The position numbers and the translations under genes were made by a program. The notes beneath the pieces are model-generated. The model saw only the letters and a program-made list of their open reading frames with translations, was not told the origin of the DNA and searched no databases. This document shows positions 36,890-49,400 of a stretch of DNA of 64,000 nucleotides, piece by piece; the stretch's first letter is position 1; each line of letters starts with the position of its first letter. The stretch is from Omphalotus guepiniiformis (Eukaryota > Basidiomycota > Agaricomycetes > Agaricales > Omphalotaceae). The stretch spans positions 248,001 through 312,000 of the forward strand of contig JAQOOI010000053.1 of assembly GCA_028554645.1 (NCBI GenBank), written 5' to 3'.

Positions 36890-39800
36890 GTGAGTGTGGT
36901 GTGAACGTAGGGTATTTGTGGGGGGAGGAGTTTGGTCGTGTCTGTGAAAGCAAGGTTGACGAGGGAGGGGTATTGATTGCTGGTAACAGTAAGACGGTGA
37001 GTTATATATATTATACTATTCACTACGGTCCTTGACGGAGACGACGTATCTCTTTAGGTGGCGTGTCGAACAAGCACCGTGACGAGGACGTCAATACCTT
37101 CCCGCTCACGGACCTCACCTCATCTCAACTCATCTCTCAATATATCCCTGCTGCTGAAGGAACTATGTAATCTCCTCGAGCGCAGATACGCAAACGTTAA
37201 CGTTGGGGCTCCCTTCTATAACACTCGAACCCGAACCCGAACCCGAACTTATAATTATATGTTCAACCGACGCGACCGAGTCTCTCATGGCTTACAATCA
37301 TTGACTGGGTCCGAAAGCGTTGCGTTGCGCTGGTCATCCTCATCCTCGTTCATTCTATTCGTCTGTGGCTGTAGCTATCCCGTTCGTCTGTCAACCTTCG
37401 TGTTCGTGTTCGGTGTTCGTGGAAGGCTCAGGGATTGGGTTTTCCTCGAAAGAGTTCTTCGTCTTTCGTCTTTCCTTCACGCATTGCATTATCCTGAGGC
37501 CTTGGGAGTCGTGAAATCACTGTTCTTTTCTTTGGGATAGTACTAGTGCCTATTGGTCCCCTACCGAACCACCGAACCAGAACTTCCGACCTACCGAACT
37601 ATCGAACTACCGAACCCCGAATTCTAACACGGTACTTACACCCTCTCCATCACACACTCCATCACGCCCGTGCGGCCTGGGTTGGATTGGGTAAACCCTT
37701 TGTAAAATCATTGTATATTCGTATGAAACAACTTCAAGCTTGTAACGAGTCCTCGAGTCCTCCTCCTCAGTCACTCCTTGCGAAAGAAATGGATTAGGGG
37801 ATGTACATACTTAAAAGCAGACTTGCAGTGGGACGGGACGTTTTAACCTAAGAACCTATATCCTATATCCTATATACTTGTCTCTCGTTTGTGTAGGTTC
37901 AATACCTCGTAACACGATTGCACAAAGGGTTGTAAGGCTGTTTAACGTTGTTAACGTTCAACGTTGCAACGTTTAACTATATCCCGGGGTCGACGGTGGT
38001 GGTACACTGTAAACCCCTGGAGGTAGAGGTACCACAGCACACACTACGAGTCCGACGTCTCGAATGAGAGCAGGTGGAAGCCTCGGACAATCTTAATGGG
38101 AATGGGGCCAGGGTCGGAGCTCGAACTTTATACACACGTTGATCTCTACTCACCCATGCTCTACTTAGGCTCTATGCTAGGGGTCTTCTTGACTGTGTCT
38201 TTAGTGTGGCTACAGTAACACTGTATTCACGCGCACTCAACAGTTTAAGCGCTTAAGCTAGTTTCGTGTTCGTGGCTGTTCGACCGGTGGAAGCAAGAAG
38301 CAAGTGTTGACTAGGACTCGGAATGATTCAGCCTGTTCGCTACGAGACGAGATAGATGCAATGCAAAGACACTAGACACGAGACACGAGACTCGGGGAAG
38401 GTGTGTATCGTGCCATGTGTGTACTGCGTAACGCTATACATCTGCATACTTAGTGGACCTGGTTGTTGTTCCCGGGGCAAGACCACGCCGCACGTCACGG
38501 ACGGTATACGCACCGGGTTTTTTTCAGGTTGGTCCTGGTTATCTCTTTCTCTCGCGCTCTCAGTGATCGTAATGAGGATGAGGTACCATAAGAGAACCGA
38601 TCTAAATGGCGTAAATCTCAGTTTTGATTATCTGTTCGTTTTGCCGCCTTTTCGCCATTCTAGCCTCTAGGACCGGTCCTTGAAGAACTCGAATCATCGA
38701 CATTAGGTACTAGGATCATCAACGAGAATCAGAAGTTTCGACTATGCATCCGAGTCGATGAGGGCCGATGGTGGGGGGGCTGTGGACTGCAGAGGCTCAG
38801 GGCACCTCAGTTGGATTGGATTGAAGTAAATCCGGTCTATGTACTTTGGTGGCGGTAAGGTAAGGAACGTTTAGGGTGATTTGCGCATGCATACAGGTAA
38901 GCGTTTTGTGAGTGTCATGCGGTTCTTATTGTTCTAGGCAAACATTCAAAGGAAGAATGAACGTATCGATTACAGTAACGGCAAGCTATTCCGCGTTCCG
39001 AGGAGATCATGCCTCGACAATGTTAATGAGATCGTATACAGGACCCTTCAAAACGACACAACTTCTACGCAGCTCTGAGCGCTCGATCCTTCGAGCTTCG
39101 AGCCTTCACAAGCTTCACAGCCCAAAACCTACATTCGATTGAATCTGAATAAGATTCCCGAGGACACAACTCCACCAATCCACTCACCTCACTGATGGCG
39201 ATGGCGATGGCTAACTGGCAGTCTGGCATGGCATGGCATGTGTCGCTTCTCATTCTCATAAAGGGTTCGTGATATTTATTTTAACCTCAATGAAAGGCTT
39301 ACGGCTACATACACCCATCGCAGACACTCGTCGGCATTTCAAATCACAAGGCTGTAATCATTACATACCTCAGTTAGAATCTCATGGCAGGGGGGTTGAC
39401 AAAAGTAATTGTCATTTCCTTTTCAGTACTATTCATTTCTATTTATGTATACGAAGTCGAAGTCGAAGCTTCCTCCCTCCCTCCCCTCGACTCGACCCGA
39501 CCCCCTCCCAAGGCCTCCCCTTGTTCAATCTACGAATTCTTCGGTGTTTGCAAATCCGGTGTTAACGGGAGGAGCGCCTCCAGCGCGGACTTTTTTCTCT
39601 TTCATTATTATCCCGGTGGGAGGGAGAGACGAGACGAGACGCAGTGGGTCACCGGAACGAAACGCGAATATACGTATGTACATCCGTTTTCCTTTTTCAA
39701 AAACTTTACCTGATGGGTGGACCCCAAGTTTACCTGACTTGACCTGTCTGTCTGCGCCGCCGCGGCGTTGTTCTTGTTTTTGTATTTGAAAAGCGCTGTA

Positions 39801-40026
39801 ACGTGTATGTCCCATCCGGCCGGCAAGAAGAGTTCCTTGAGTGCATACATATAACTGTGGGTCATTCGAGTCCAAGTACTCCTCCCCCTTCCTTTCTCAG
39901 AGTGCACTCTAAACGTTTCACGTTTCACCGTAACGCGTAGGTTGTCTGCTACGGCTCCCTTCGATCGATCCGTTCTTCCCCGTTGACCCTCACCTCACCT
40001 CACCTACACGCTCGCCTACCAACATC
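36890..40026. other. Gene-free stretch
   Basis: About 3.1 kb. It has short CGAACC-type repeats (37225-37250 and 37560-37620) and a cluster of AACGTT words near 37940-37975. Frames of 60-160 codons here are low complexity or overlap one another and have no motifs. A tRNA or other RNA gene was not found. Confidence 0.4.
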
Positions 40027-42416
40027 ATGTCTGATATAGAAAAATGCTTCCACCATCCCCATCCCCAACACCATCCTACACTCGAGCAGTCCGAACTCGG
40101 GCACGACTTGGAATCGCTCCAACATCACAGAGATAGCACCACGACGTACGCTAGTAGTCACGCTCCTCTCAATCATGACCTCCATTCCGAGGACACCAAA
40201 CTGGAAATTCAATCAGAGTTCGTCGTCGTCGGTGATAGGACTCACGGTCGCGATCCCAACAACAACGATGCCAATGATAAAGACAACAAGAGCAACCAAA
40301 GTATAACCGGGATTCAGAATCTCCGGAGTTCATTAATGACTTTCGTGCGGGACGTCAGTGTTAGATGTACCGGATCATTTATTCATGGATTCGGCGGTGG
40401 TGGTGAAACGAGTTCGAAAGAAGTCGAAGGCGAAGCCGCAGTACCATCCGGAGTCGAAGGCGGAGCAGGAGCTTGTGTCGAAGTCTGCGTCGAAGCACAA
40501 GGCGGAGTCGAAGCAGTCGAAGCAGGAGGAGAAGGCGGAGTAGGAGGAGGAATGCGAAGACTCAGAAAAAACCCAAAACCCTACCTAACAATCCTCGGCT
40601 CATTCCTAGCCTTATTCTGTACATTCGGACAAATGAACGCATTCGGAACATTTCAGAGTTGGTATTCGACGCATCAACTTAGTCGATTTGAACCGGAGAG
40701 TGTTTCGTGGATTGGGTCGTTGCAGCTTTGGGTTTTTTTTGTTTCGGTGGGTCTTCGCCTCTGCCTCCCTTTCCCCTTCCCCTTCCCCTCCGCCTGCTAT
40801 GCTTTGTTTCGTACACTTTACGCGATACTGATGCGCCGCGGTTTTGTGATCCCAGGGAGGCCCAATAGGTTACCTATTCGATCTATACGGACCAAGGGCT
40901 TTGATGTCAGCAGGAACGATCTGCTATACGCTTAGTATTGTTATGACGAGTATATCGAAGGAGTATTATCAGTATTTACTTGCTCAGGGGGTGCTTTTTG
41001 GGTTGGGGGTTGGGTTGTTGTGAGTGCGAGTTTCTTTCTCCTTTTTGGTTTTCTTGTTTTTTTTTCGAGTTTCTTTTTTGTGTTTTTTGGTTCAGTGGAT
41101 GTGGATCGTGTGTTGATGGGGGTTATGGTATAGGTTTTACCCGTCGTTATCAAGCGTATCGACCCATTTTAATAAATACCGAGCTACGGCGTTGGGTATT
41201 GCGACTGCTGGGTCTGGATTAGGTGGGTTCCGCTTCCTTTTACCCCCCCTTCCTTTCACTCCCCTTTTACCCCTTCACCTTTTCATCCTCGTCGCCGTAG
41301 CAACTGAACTCACACTCACGCACCCCTACTCTCGCAGGCGGCCTCATATTCCCACTCATCCTCCAATCCCTCTTCGATCGTATAGGGTTTGGATGGGCGG
41401 TACGTGTGTCGGGACTAGTTTGTTTTGTGGGATGTGGGGTTGCGGTTTTGTTGGTTAGTGCGGATAGGGTTGGGAAGGCGCCGTCAACGCCGTGTACCAC
41501 TACCACTGGAGACAAAGTTCAAGTAAAGCCTTCGAGGAGAGGGTGCGGTGGAGTTTTAGGATTGTTTAGTGATGGAAAGTTTGTATTGTTATGTGTTGGG
41601 GCTAGTTTTGTTGCTTTAGGTGAAGTTCTTCCGTACCACGTTTTTCTCCGTTGAATGTATAACTCACTAACAATCCACTACCATTACACAGGCTGCTTCA
41701 TACCATTCTTCTACATATCCGACTACACCCTCTCCATCCTCCCCTCCTCCTCCTCCTCCCTCCCCCTTTCCCCCCAATCAACCCTCCCCTCCCCATCCCA
41801 ACCCCAACCCCCCCAACACCCCCTAACCCAAACCCCATTCCTAATCCTCTCACTAATGAACGCAGGCTCAATACCCGGCCGAATAATACCCTCATTCCTA
41901 TCCGATACCCTAGGCCACTTTAACCTCCTATTCCCCTCCGCACTCCTCTCGGCGATACTCATATTGGGAGTGTGGTTGAACGCGGGGACGGTGGGTGGGT
42001 TGGTGGGGTTTGCGGTGGCGTATGGGTTTGTGGAGGGGGCGTTTATTGCGGTTGTTACGCCGTGTGTTGTTAGGTTGGGGGGTGAGGAGGGCAAGGGGGC
42101 AAAGGGGGCAAAGGGGAGAGGGACAAGAGTTGGGAGGAGGATTGGTGTGATGTATAGTTTTATTTCTGTTCCGTGAGTCCCTTCCCCCGTCCCCTCCCTT
42201 GTCACCCCGGCCTTCTAACTGATAAGTTGTGTTTGGTTGGTTGGACATACCTATAGAGCCCTAGTAGGAGGCCCAATAGCAGGCGCACTACTTACTCTCG
42301 ATGGTGGTTCGTATAGGGGTATGATTGTTTTTTCGGGTACTACGGTTCTTGTTGGGTCGTTTTTTATTTTTGGGGTTAAGATGTTGATTGATCCGAGGGT
42401 TTTTGCGAGGGTTTGA
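40027..42416 (+). CDS. MFS transporter, monocarboxylate-transporter-like family
   Basis: A plasma-membrane carrier of the major facilitator superfamily, MCT/MCH branch; fungal members carry monocarboxylates, riboflavin or unknown solutes. Six exons (40027-40746, 40856-41019, 41134-41222, 41338-41619, 41692-42172, 42257-42416) give 631 residues in frame. The first ~185 residues are a hydrophilic, His-rich then Gly/Glu/Val-rich cytosolic tail. The first membrane segment is PYLTILGSFLALFCTFGQMNAFG, followed by FQSWYSTHQL and WIGSLQLWVFF, as in Mch5-type proteins. Then come GPIGYLFDLYGPRALM, YYQYLLAQGVLFGLGVGLLFYPS and FNKYRATALGIATAGSGLGG (loop signature). The second half has CFIPFFYISDYTLS, MNAGSIPGRIIPSFLSDTLG and ALVGGPIAGALL. 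A Ser/Pro/Gln-rich insert (SSSSSLPLSPQS and onward) interrupts a loop, which is unusual. All introns are GT-AG. Confidence 0.88.
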
Positions 42417-44511
42417 GGAGGAGTGGATGGTTGGTTTGGAATGTTTAGTTGTCCTTTGTAGTGGAGCTTGGAGCTTGGAGTGGGGAGGGTGGTGGAGGAA
42501 TAAAGCCGAAGGGAGAGGGATGGTTGGATGGAAGGCACGACGTGCATCGAATCACGCAACTCCCCTCCCTCCTATCATCCGATTCGTCTTTCCCTCGACA
42601 CCTAAAAGCGACTCTCTCGCAATGCTCAACGTTCTCGATCTCGCACGATGCGTACGCCGAGTGTCACGCAAACTGCGAAAACGAGAACCTCACCTCCCTT
42701 CCCTCCCTTCACGCCCCCGGGCCCTCCCCTCTCACGAAATTGTTTCATAGCGACGAATGGAATGAATCGGAGGACGACGTTGACGGAAATTACTTTACTT
42801 ATGATAAACTTACATACATATTATGATAGATAGATAGATGATTTATTACATTAACGCCAACGCCAACGCAACGCGACGTAACGACGTACCCTGTGTATAC
42901 TTACTTATGTATGTATGTATTGTATTGTATATAGTAACATACGGTTTCAAAATTCACGTAGAATTTTAACAGAAATTTCGTTTCTTTAACAATTTCTCGT
43001 TTCTCTTTCCTCTTATCCATCCTCGTTCCCAAGGTCCGTCCTCTAGAGTGCAGAGTCAGGCCTCAGGTTTTCTTCCTTCTAACCTTCCTTCATCGAGCTC
43101 CGATCCTCCGACCTCCGACCTCCGACGACTTGTGAGCTCAAGCAGGCTCAAGCGCTCACTGCGATCACCAACAAACAATCAAATATTAAACAATTTCCTC
43201 GGGGTTTACTTATACCCCTCCCTCGTCCTCCCTCGTCCTCCCCTCCCTTGCCTCGGATGATCGGACCTTCCCCAAATCGCCACTGAAATCTCCCAAAGTG
43301 TTACATACTTACCTACTTACTTACGCAGGGGGTCAGAGTCGATTACTCTTATTCGATTAGCTCAGATGAACACTCAAAGAAACTTTCCGCTTCTTCCTGC
43401 CACGAAATGATGTCACCGCTGCCGTATCTCGGGCTCTGTCCGGTGCTGCCTCTGATAAACAAGTGCATATATGTACACCTGTGACTGCCACCACCTTCCG
43501 TTACCATGGGCCACCACGTTGACTCGTACCAATACATTTCTCGGACGAGCGCAGTGTCCTCGAACATCATTAAGGCTAGTACCACTATTCACATCCATTC
43601 GGCAATTTACACATATGTTGAGGCAGTGGTGAAGAGTGCTGAATCGATTACCGAGAGTGCATGCAGGCACTTGCAGTGACGGCTCATGCCTGTTGGAATA
43701 TGAGACTTTCGTGACTTTCGTTTCCTTAACTTCATTTCATTTACTGTCTACATACTTATGGAGCATCTCGAGGTCCTTAGCCGTTTGTCTATCAACTGAG
43801 GGTGAGTCTAAACACTCTTACTTACTGATTGCCTCTGTAGTTCTTAGTTACATGGTCCATGTAATTCAAGCCATTTGCATATCAGCTGAGGGTTATTAGT
43901 TACACTGTCTACACGACAAGGGAAGGCCAAAGGATGCTTCAGAAATATATTGCCTTGGTGATGCTGTGCTCGACATATCTTGACCACCAACTTCAAGCTT
44001 CCCCAGAGCTTCCCGCTGCCCTAGGTTTTGATTCGGATACACTTGGATTGTGGCATCAAATTCCTGTCACTTCATTCTCAAACTGCTTGGATCAGATCAG
44101 ATGTGGCTTTGTGCACATGCAAAAGGCATGCTGAGGGATATGTCTGCCCGTTGTCTTAGTCTCGAACATTTAAAGGGTCACAAGTGGCATATCACATACA
44201 ACTTGTACAGACCGTCAATGAATCTTTTGAATAGACAGAATACTTTCAAAGCTGACTCTGACTCGGATGAGTCTGTCACGGAACACTATAGAACATGATG
44301 GCTCAGGTCAATAGTACAACCAACTCGATTACCGCTGAGCTGCAGCTGCGATATTAGATTCAACATCTCAATAGAGCCGCGAAACACTCAGTACTTACAA
44401 TGATCTGCATGCATAAGTACAAATACAAAGAACATTTCAGCATGTACCTGGTCCAGTGCAACCCACAAAGCAGCAGCCAATTTCACGTACTAGGCTCTTG
44501 GACATGAAGCT
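42417..44511. other. Intergenic, transporter to retrotransposon
   Basis: About 2.1 kb without a recognised gene. GATA and TATG microsatellites occur near 42824-42840 and 42905-42920. A short polypyrimidine CCTCCCTCGTCC stretch is near 43220-43250. Confidence 0.45.
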
Positions 44512-44516
44512 ACATG
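44512..44516. repeat. Target-site duplication, left copy
   Basis: ACATG directly precedes the 5' LTR and recurs directly after the 3' LTR at 50827-50831. Five bases is the usual duplication for Ty3/gypsy integrases. Confidence 0.92.
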
Positions 44517-44983
44517 TGTTACGAACAATGTATTCTTTTTTCTTTTTCATCTTATCTTATCAACTGTTGGTACATATAGACACTTTTATTATCAGTAGAT
44601 AGTATCGTATTACTCAGATCTAGGGTTATATTAATTACGCATGTAGACAGCACAATGATCTTAGACACGCACAGAACACCAGGCGATCGAGATCACAACA
44701 TGTATATCCTGAGGCGATCGTAACTCATGAATAAATCATGGTATACACATGTTAATTAGTCAAGGGTTACAACCCAGGGTTTAGGGTATTATTTACGTAT
44801 ATAAGAACACTTCTTTTGTAGAATACTTCTTTAGCTTCGATCTAGTTTAATCTCCTCGAGTTAAACCTGTACTTAGCTATTCCCTCTTCTCAATTCTATC
44901 TCTCTTGCTTCGTCTTCTTATCTTCTTTGTAAGAAGTTAGATTCTGTGTGAAGTTACTTGAGTAATAACTCGGGTCGCTAACA
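44517..44983 (+). repeat. 5' LTR
   Basis: 467 bp starting TGTTACGAACAATG and ending GGTCGCTAACA. It holds a TATA box (44798-44805). The presumed transcript start near 44833 defines U3 as about 316 bases and R-U5 as about 150. It reads as identical to the 3' copy. Confidence 0.97.
44798..44805 (+). promoter_or_regulatory. TATA box of the retrotransposon promoter
   Basis: TATATAAG lies 35 bases before AGCTTCGATCT (44833-44843), which is complementary to the primer site. A transcript starting at that point is what self-priming requires, so the two signals support each other. The same box recurs in the 3' LTR at 50641-50648. Confidence 0.65.
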
Positions 44984-44985
44984 TA

Positions 44986-44996
44986 AGATCGAAGCT
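44986..44996 (+). promoter_or_regulatory. Putative self-priming primer-binding site
   Basis: AGATCGAAGCT starts two bases after the 5' LTR. It is the exact reverse complement of AGCTTCGATCT at 44833-44843, the expected first bases of the genomic RNA. Tf1/sushi elements prime minus-strand DNA this way from the 5' end of their own RNA, also with 11 pairs. No TGG start or tRNA 3'-end complement is present here. Inference from complementarity and position. Confidence 0.72.
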
Positions 44997-45537
44997 TCAA
45001 ACAAACTCACCCGACTTCACATACCATTTTCATCAAGCTTGCCCTTGCACGTCGTTTTACGACTTGTAAGTGAATCCCGACCTTCATACGCTAAAAACCT
45101 TTTTCCTTGGGCATTTGCCTTTGATACCGAGTTTCTGTTCGGTTAGAAAACTACACTCAGTCTAGTTCACGTCGCCTATAGTACAAAACAGTAACGTTGA
45201 GTCCGACTGTGTACTGGCAGACATAAGACATCGATTCCTGATCTTCGGAGACGGGTCTTTGTGCTGGGGACGTCGCTCCAATCCTAGAAAGGAGGGCCCA
45301 GTTGAACTATCAAGAAGAGTGTGGTTTTAGAACCAAATATCATCATTCCTATTCAAACAAGTACCCGAAATCTCTTCGTGAGGTTACTGACGGTACGACT
45401 TTGAACAAATCACCACGTCTTGGTTTTCAAACGACCTTGACGACCTTTTCAATTCGAATCCCGCATCACCTACCACACCTCCATACAGATCCCTTACATC
45501 ATCCCCATATTCCACCCGACCTCCATCACCGATCAGA

Positions 45538-46428
45538 ATGTCCGACGAATCGCAAAAAGGAAGATCCCTTTTGAACAAGCCTGAGAATTTCACCGGAGCT
45601 AAAGGTGAATTCAAGATATGGCGAAGAAGGTTGTTCATGTTCATTCGTGATAAGAAAAACAACATCAACTCTGATGACGAGAGAATAGATGTTGCTATTT
45701 CTTACATGAATGGCAAGAACACAGACGGATGGGTTCAAAATTATTACGAGACCCATTACAACGAAGAAGAAGAGAAATGGAAAAAGACGTGGGCTGAGTT
45801 CAAACAAGATTTGAACACCGCGTTCTTGGATTCGGGTTTGCAGCGAGCAGCCCAAGAGAAGATCGAAGTGCTCAGACAGGGCACTGGAACGGCCGAGGAG
45901 TATTTCCAGCAGTTGGAAATACTGTTGACCGAGGCTGACTACAAGAAGGACGATCCTTACATAGTCAGAATTATCGAGAAGGGCGTCAATGACAAGATTA
46001 TTGATGCAATCTACTCACAAGATGCGTTGCCGGTAGACTATGCAACGTGGAAAGATAAAGTGATCAAGATTGATCACTTATGGCGCAGGCGTCAGGAGAT
46101 GCGAAAGCATCTCGGACAGAACCGAGCGGCCTTTGTGCCAAGAGAAACAAGCCCGCAGAACGCGGCACGTGGTGGCGACCGAAAAGACGCCACAGGAACA
46201 ACCTTTGGGGGCATAGGTAAACCCATGGATCTGGATGTAGCCCGAAAGACCGGGTTATGTTTCAATTGCGGAGTCAAGGGACACATGTCCCGAGATTGTC
46301 CATTGAAGAAGGAACAGAGAGTGCGGCAGATAAATGTGACAGAGGAAGAGAAGAAGGAGGAACAGCCACCGAGCTGGTTCCTAAACTGGTTGAAATCGGA
46401 CACGGGTTTTGTCAAGACTCAGAAGTGA
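45538..46428 (+). CDS. gag: Retrotransposon Gag
   Basis: A structural protein that packages the element's RNA in virus-like particles in the cytoplasm; 296 residues. The N-terminal and central parts form a Ty3-type capsid, including FTGAKGEFKIWRRRLFMF (about 18-35), WAEFKQDLNTAF and AEEYFQQLEILL. A basic region follows (RRRQEMRKHLGQNRA). A single zinc knuckle CFNCGVKGHMSRDC (46258-46299, CX2CX4HX4C) binds nucleic acid. The ATG at 45538 is the first after a leader with no long frame. The frame ends TGA at 46426-46428, inside the loop of the frameshift hairpin. A Gag-only product and a Gag-Pol fusion of about 1603 residues are expected. Confidence 0.95.
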   Translation: MSDESQKGRSLLNKPENFTGAKGEFKIWRRRLFMFIRDKKNNINSDDERIDVAISYMNGKNTDGWVQNYYETHYNEEEEKWKKTWAEFKQDLNTAFLDSGLQRAAQEKIEVLRQGTGTAEEYFQQLEILLTEADYKKDDPYIVRIIEKGVNDKIIDAIYSQDALPVDYATWKDKVIKIDHLWRRRQEMRKHLGQNRAAFVPRETSPQNAARGGDRKDATGTTFGGIGKPMDLDVARKTGLCFNCGVKGHMSRDCPLKKEQRVRQINVTEEEKKEEQPPSWFLNWLKSDTGFVKTQK

Positions 46429-46447
46429 TTACAGGTCCTTCTGAGTC
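46404..46447 (+). promoter_or_regulatory. -1 ribosomal frameshift signal at gag/pol junction
   Basis: Slippery heptamer GGGTTTT (46404-46410) is phased as G GGT TTT in the gag frame (X XXY YYZ). It is followed by a 5-base spacer GTCAA and a perfect 10-bp hairpin: GACTCAGAAG (46416-46425) pairs with CTTCTGAGTC (46438-46447) around a 12-base loop. The gag stop codon lies at the start of the loop. Slipping back one base continues as FCQDSEV in the pol frame with no stop before 50346. Spacing and structure match known -1 signals; activity is inferred. Confidence 0.8.
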
Positions 46448-49400
46448 AGAATCGGAACAATCTAGTGTAGATCACATAGATAGCAAATTTCATTTTGTAT
46501 TTACGCACCCTGAGAATAAATTTGCGTCAGCATCTACAAAGACCGATTCAAAACCTGTGAGAGAGAGATATCCGCCGAATTCACCAGAATGGATAGCGCA
46601 GAGAGTAAGAGAGGATGAGTCAGAACGAGCGGTGGGAATCTTGAGAACGTGGATGCCAACCTGTCGGGCCAGGGAAGCATCGGAAGCAACGGTTGCCCAA
46701 ATCAGGTCATTGGATATTAGCGAAGCCGTATCAGCCGTAAAGACGCTCAAAAAGTCTTTACGCTTCGTGAAAGGTACTAAGGGACGAGATCTCAAATTGT
46801 CGGTCACAATCGAAGACATAGAAAGTGGCAAACAAATTGAGACGTCGGCATTACTTGATAGTGGAGCCACGGGTTCTTGCGTAAACAAAGAATTCGTAGA
46901 GAAGCACGGCTTAACTGTCAAGAAACTACCAATCAGGATGCCGGTATATAATGCAGATGGTACCTTAAACGAAGACGGTTCAATCGAAGGATTCGTGGAA
47001 GTCAGATTGGCAATAGGAGATCATGCGGAACGCATTGAACTTGCTGTTACCAATTTAGGAAAAACGGACATTTTCTTAGGACTAGACTGGTTAAGACGTC
47101 ATAATCCAAACATAGATTGGAATGACTCAATCTTGAACTTTGACCGGTGTCCAAAGAAGTGCGGCTATATTCCGTTTTACCTAAAACCCGAATCTGAGGC
47201 TGAGATCCAAGAACTCGAAGAAGGCGACAGGTTGTTTTACCTGAACTGGGACGGATATCTCCGGAGTATGACTTTTGGAAAAGGAAAAAAGACAGAGTCA
47301 AAGGCAGACAAGTATGTCAATGAGTACAAAGATGTCTTTGACGAAGCCGATTTCCAAAATCTACCGGAACGTAGACCCTGGGACCATGCGATCGAATTAA
47401 AGCCGGACTTCACACCGGTTGATTGCAAAGTATATCCATTAAACCCTGCGGAACAAATAGTATTGGATGAGTTCATCAAGGAAAACCTGAAATCTGGACG
47501 AATCAGAACGTCAAAGTCACCTATGGCGTCACCATTCTTCTTCGTTAAAAAGAAGGACGGGAAACTTCGACCAGTCCAGGATTATCGGAAACTGAATGAA
47601 GCAACGATAAAGAACAAATATCCGTTGCCGCTCATTCAGGAACTCATCGATAAACTAAAAGATTCCAAGGTCTTTTCTAAAATGGATGTCCGATGGGGAT
47701 ATAACAATATCCGGATCAAGGACGGTGATGAATGGAAGGCGGCCTTTAGAACTAATCGGGGACTCTTTGAGCCAACGGTTATGTTCTTTGGACTCACAAA
47801 TTCTCCCGCGACCTTTCAAGCTTTCATGAATCACATATTGAGAGACTTGATCAACGAAGGTCATGTCATGGTATACTTAGACGACATTTTAGTATTCACG
47901 GATACAATCGAAGAACATCGATCAATTGTAAAAAGGGTATTAGATATATTACGAGAACATAAACTATATCTGAGACCCGAGAAATGTGAATTCGAAACAG
48001 ATGTCGTTGAGTATCTGGGAGTTTTTGTGGGAAACGGACAAGTACGCATGGACCCGAAGAAAGTTAAGGCGGTAAAAGATTGGAAAGTGCCGGGAAACAA
48101 GAAAGAAGTACAATCTTTCTTGGGTTTCTGCAACTTTTACCGACGATTCATTCGAGAGTTTAGTCAAATAGCCAAACCATTGTCTTCACTTACCGGGAAC
48201 ACGAAATGGGAATGGACAGAGCTACAACTGCAGGCATTCGAAGAACTCAAGAGAAGAATTGCTGAGGAAGTAGTTTTGACCATACCCAGGGATCAGGGAC
48301 AATTCCGTGTAGAAGCGGATTCATCGGATTATGCAAATGGAGCCGTGCTATCACAAAAAATAGACGGTAAATGGTGGCCAATCGCCTTTAGGTCGAGATC
48401 TCTTAATGAAACGGAACGTAATTATGAGATCTACGATAAGGAAATGATGGCTATCATGGATTCCCTTGCAGATTGGCGACAATACCTAATGGGAGCAGCA
48501 GAATCCTTTGAGATTTACACAGATCATCAAAATCTGCAGTATTTCAAGAAGCCCCAGAAGTTGAACCGTCGACAAGCCCGATGGATAACGGAATTATCAG
48601 AATATGATTTTACCTTGATCCATAAACCTGGAAAGTCAATGGGGAAGCCTGATGCATTGTCCAGGATGGCCAATCATGAGACGGGGGAAAATGACAATGC
48701 GAACGTAGTACTTCTGAAGCCGGAACTTTTTTCGATCAATAAACTAGAAATGCCCGAAGATGAGATCTTAGATCTTATCAAAAAGAAGTCAAAAGTACGG
48801 GATAATCTAGTCAATAAGGCTTTAGAAGGAAAAGATCAGGGTTGGGTCGAGTCATCAGAAGGAATAGTCACATGGCAAGATCGAATCTACGTACCTATTG
48901 ACAATAGGTTACGAGGAAAGATCATTGGCATTCATCATGACTCAGTTCTTGCGGGACATCCGGGACAATTTAAAACCATGGAGTTGGTAACAAGGAACTA
49001 TTGGTGGCCAGGAATCACTCAAGATGTACGGAAGTACGTTAAGGGTTGCGAAAAATGTCAGGCTACTAAAAGTCATCGAACTAAACCAACTGGAACTCTG
49101 GTACCGAATGAGATTCCGGATGGACCATGGCAGACAATCGGAACGGACTTAATTGGTGAACTACCGGAAGCTGGCGGATTTAATGCAATAAGCGTAACCG
49201 TAGATCATTTCACAAAGCGGGCACGCTTAGTTCCCACGCATATGTCATTAACGTCGGAAGGAATGGCTCGGATCTATAGAGACAGGATCTTCCCAATACA
49301 CGGATTACCACGAAAAATCATTCATGATAGAGGTCCACAATATCACTCTAAATTCATGAAGGAACTTTACCAACTATTGGGAATTCAGGGTAGTTTCACA

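Noticed and set aside
37225..37620. CGAACC-type repeats as telomere-like sequence
   Set aside because: Irregular and not the fungal telomere repeat; the window shows no other sign of a chromosome end.
44984..45000. tRNA-type primer-binding site after the 5' LTR
   Set aside because: No TGG and no complement to a tRNA 3' end; replaced by the self-primer interpretation.
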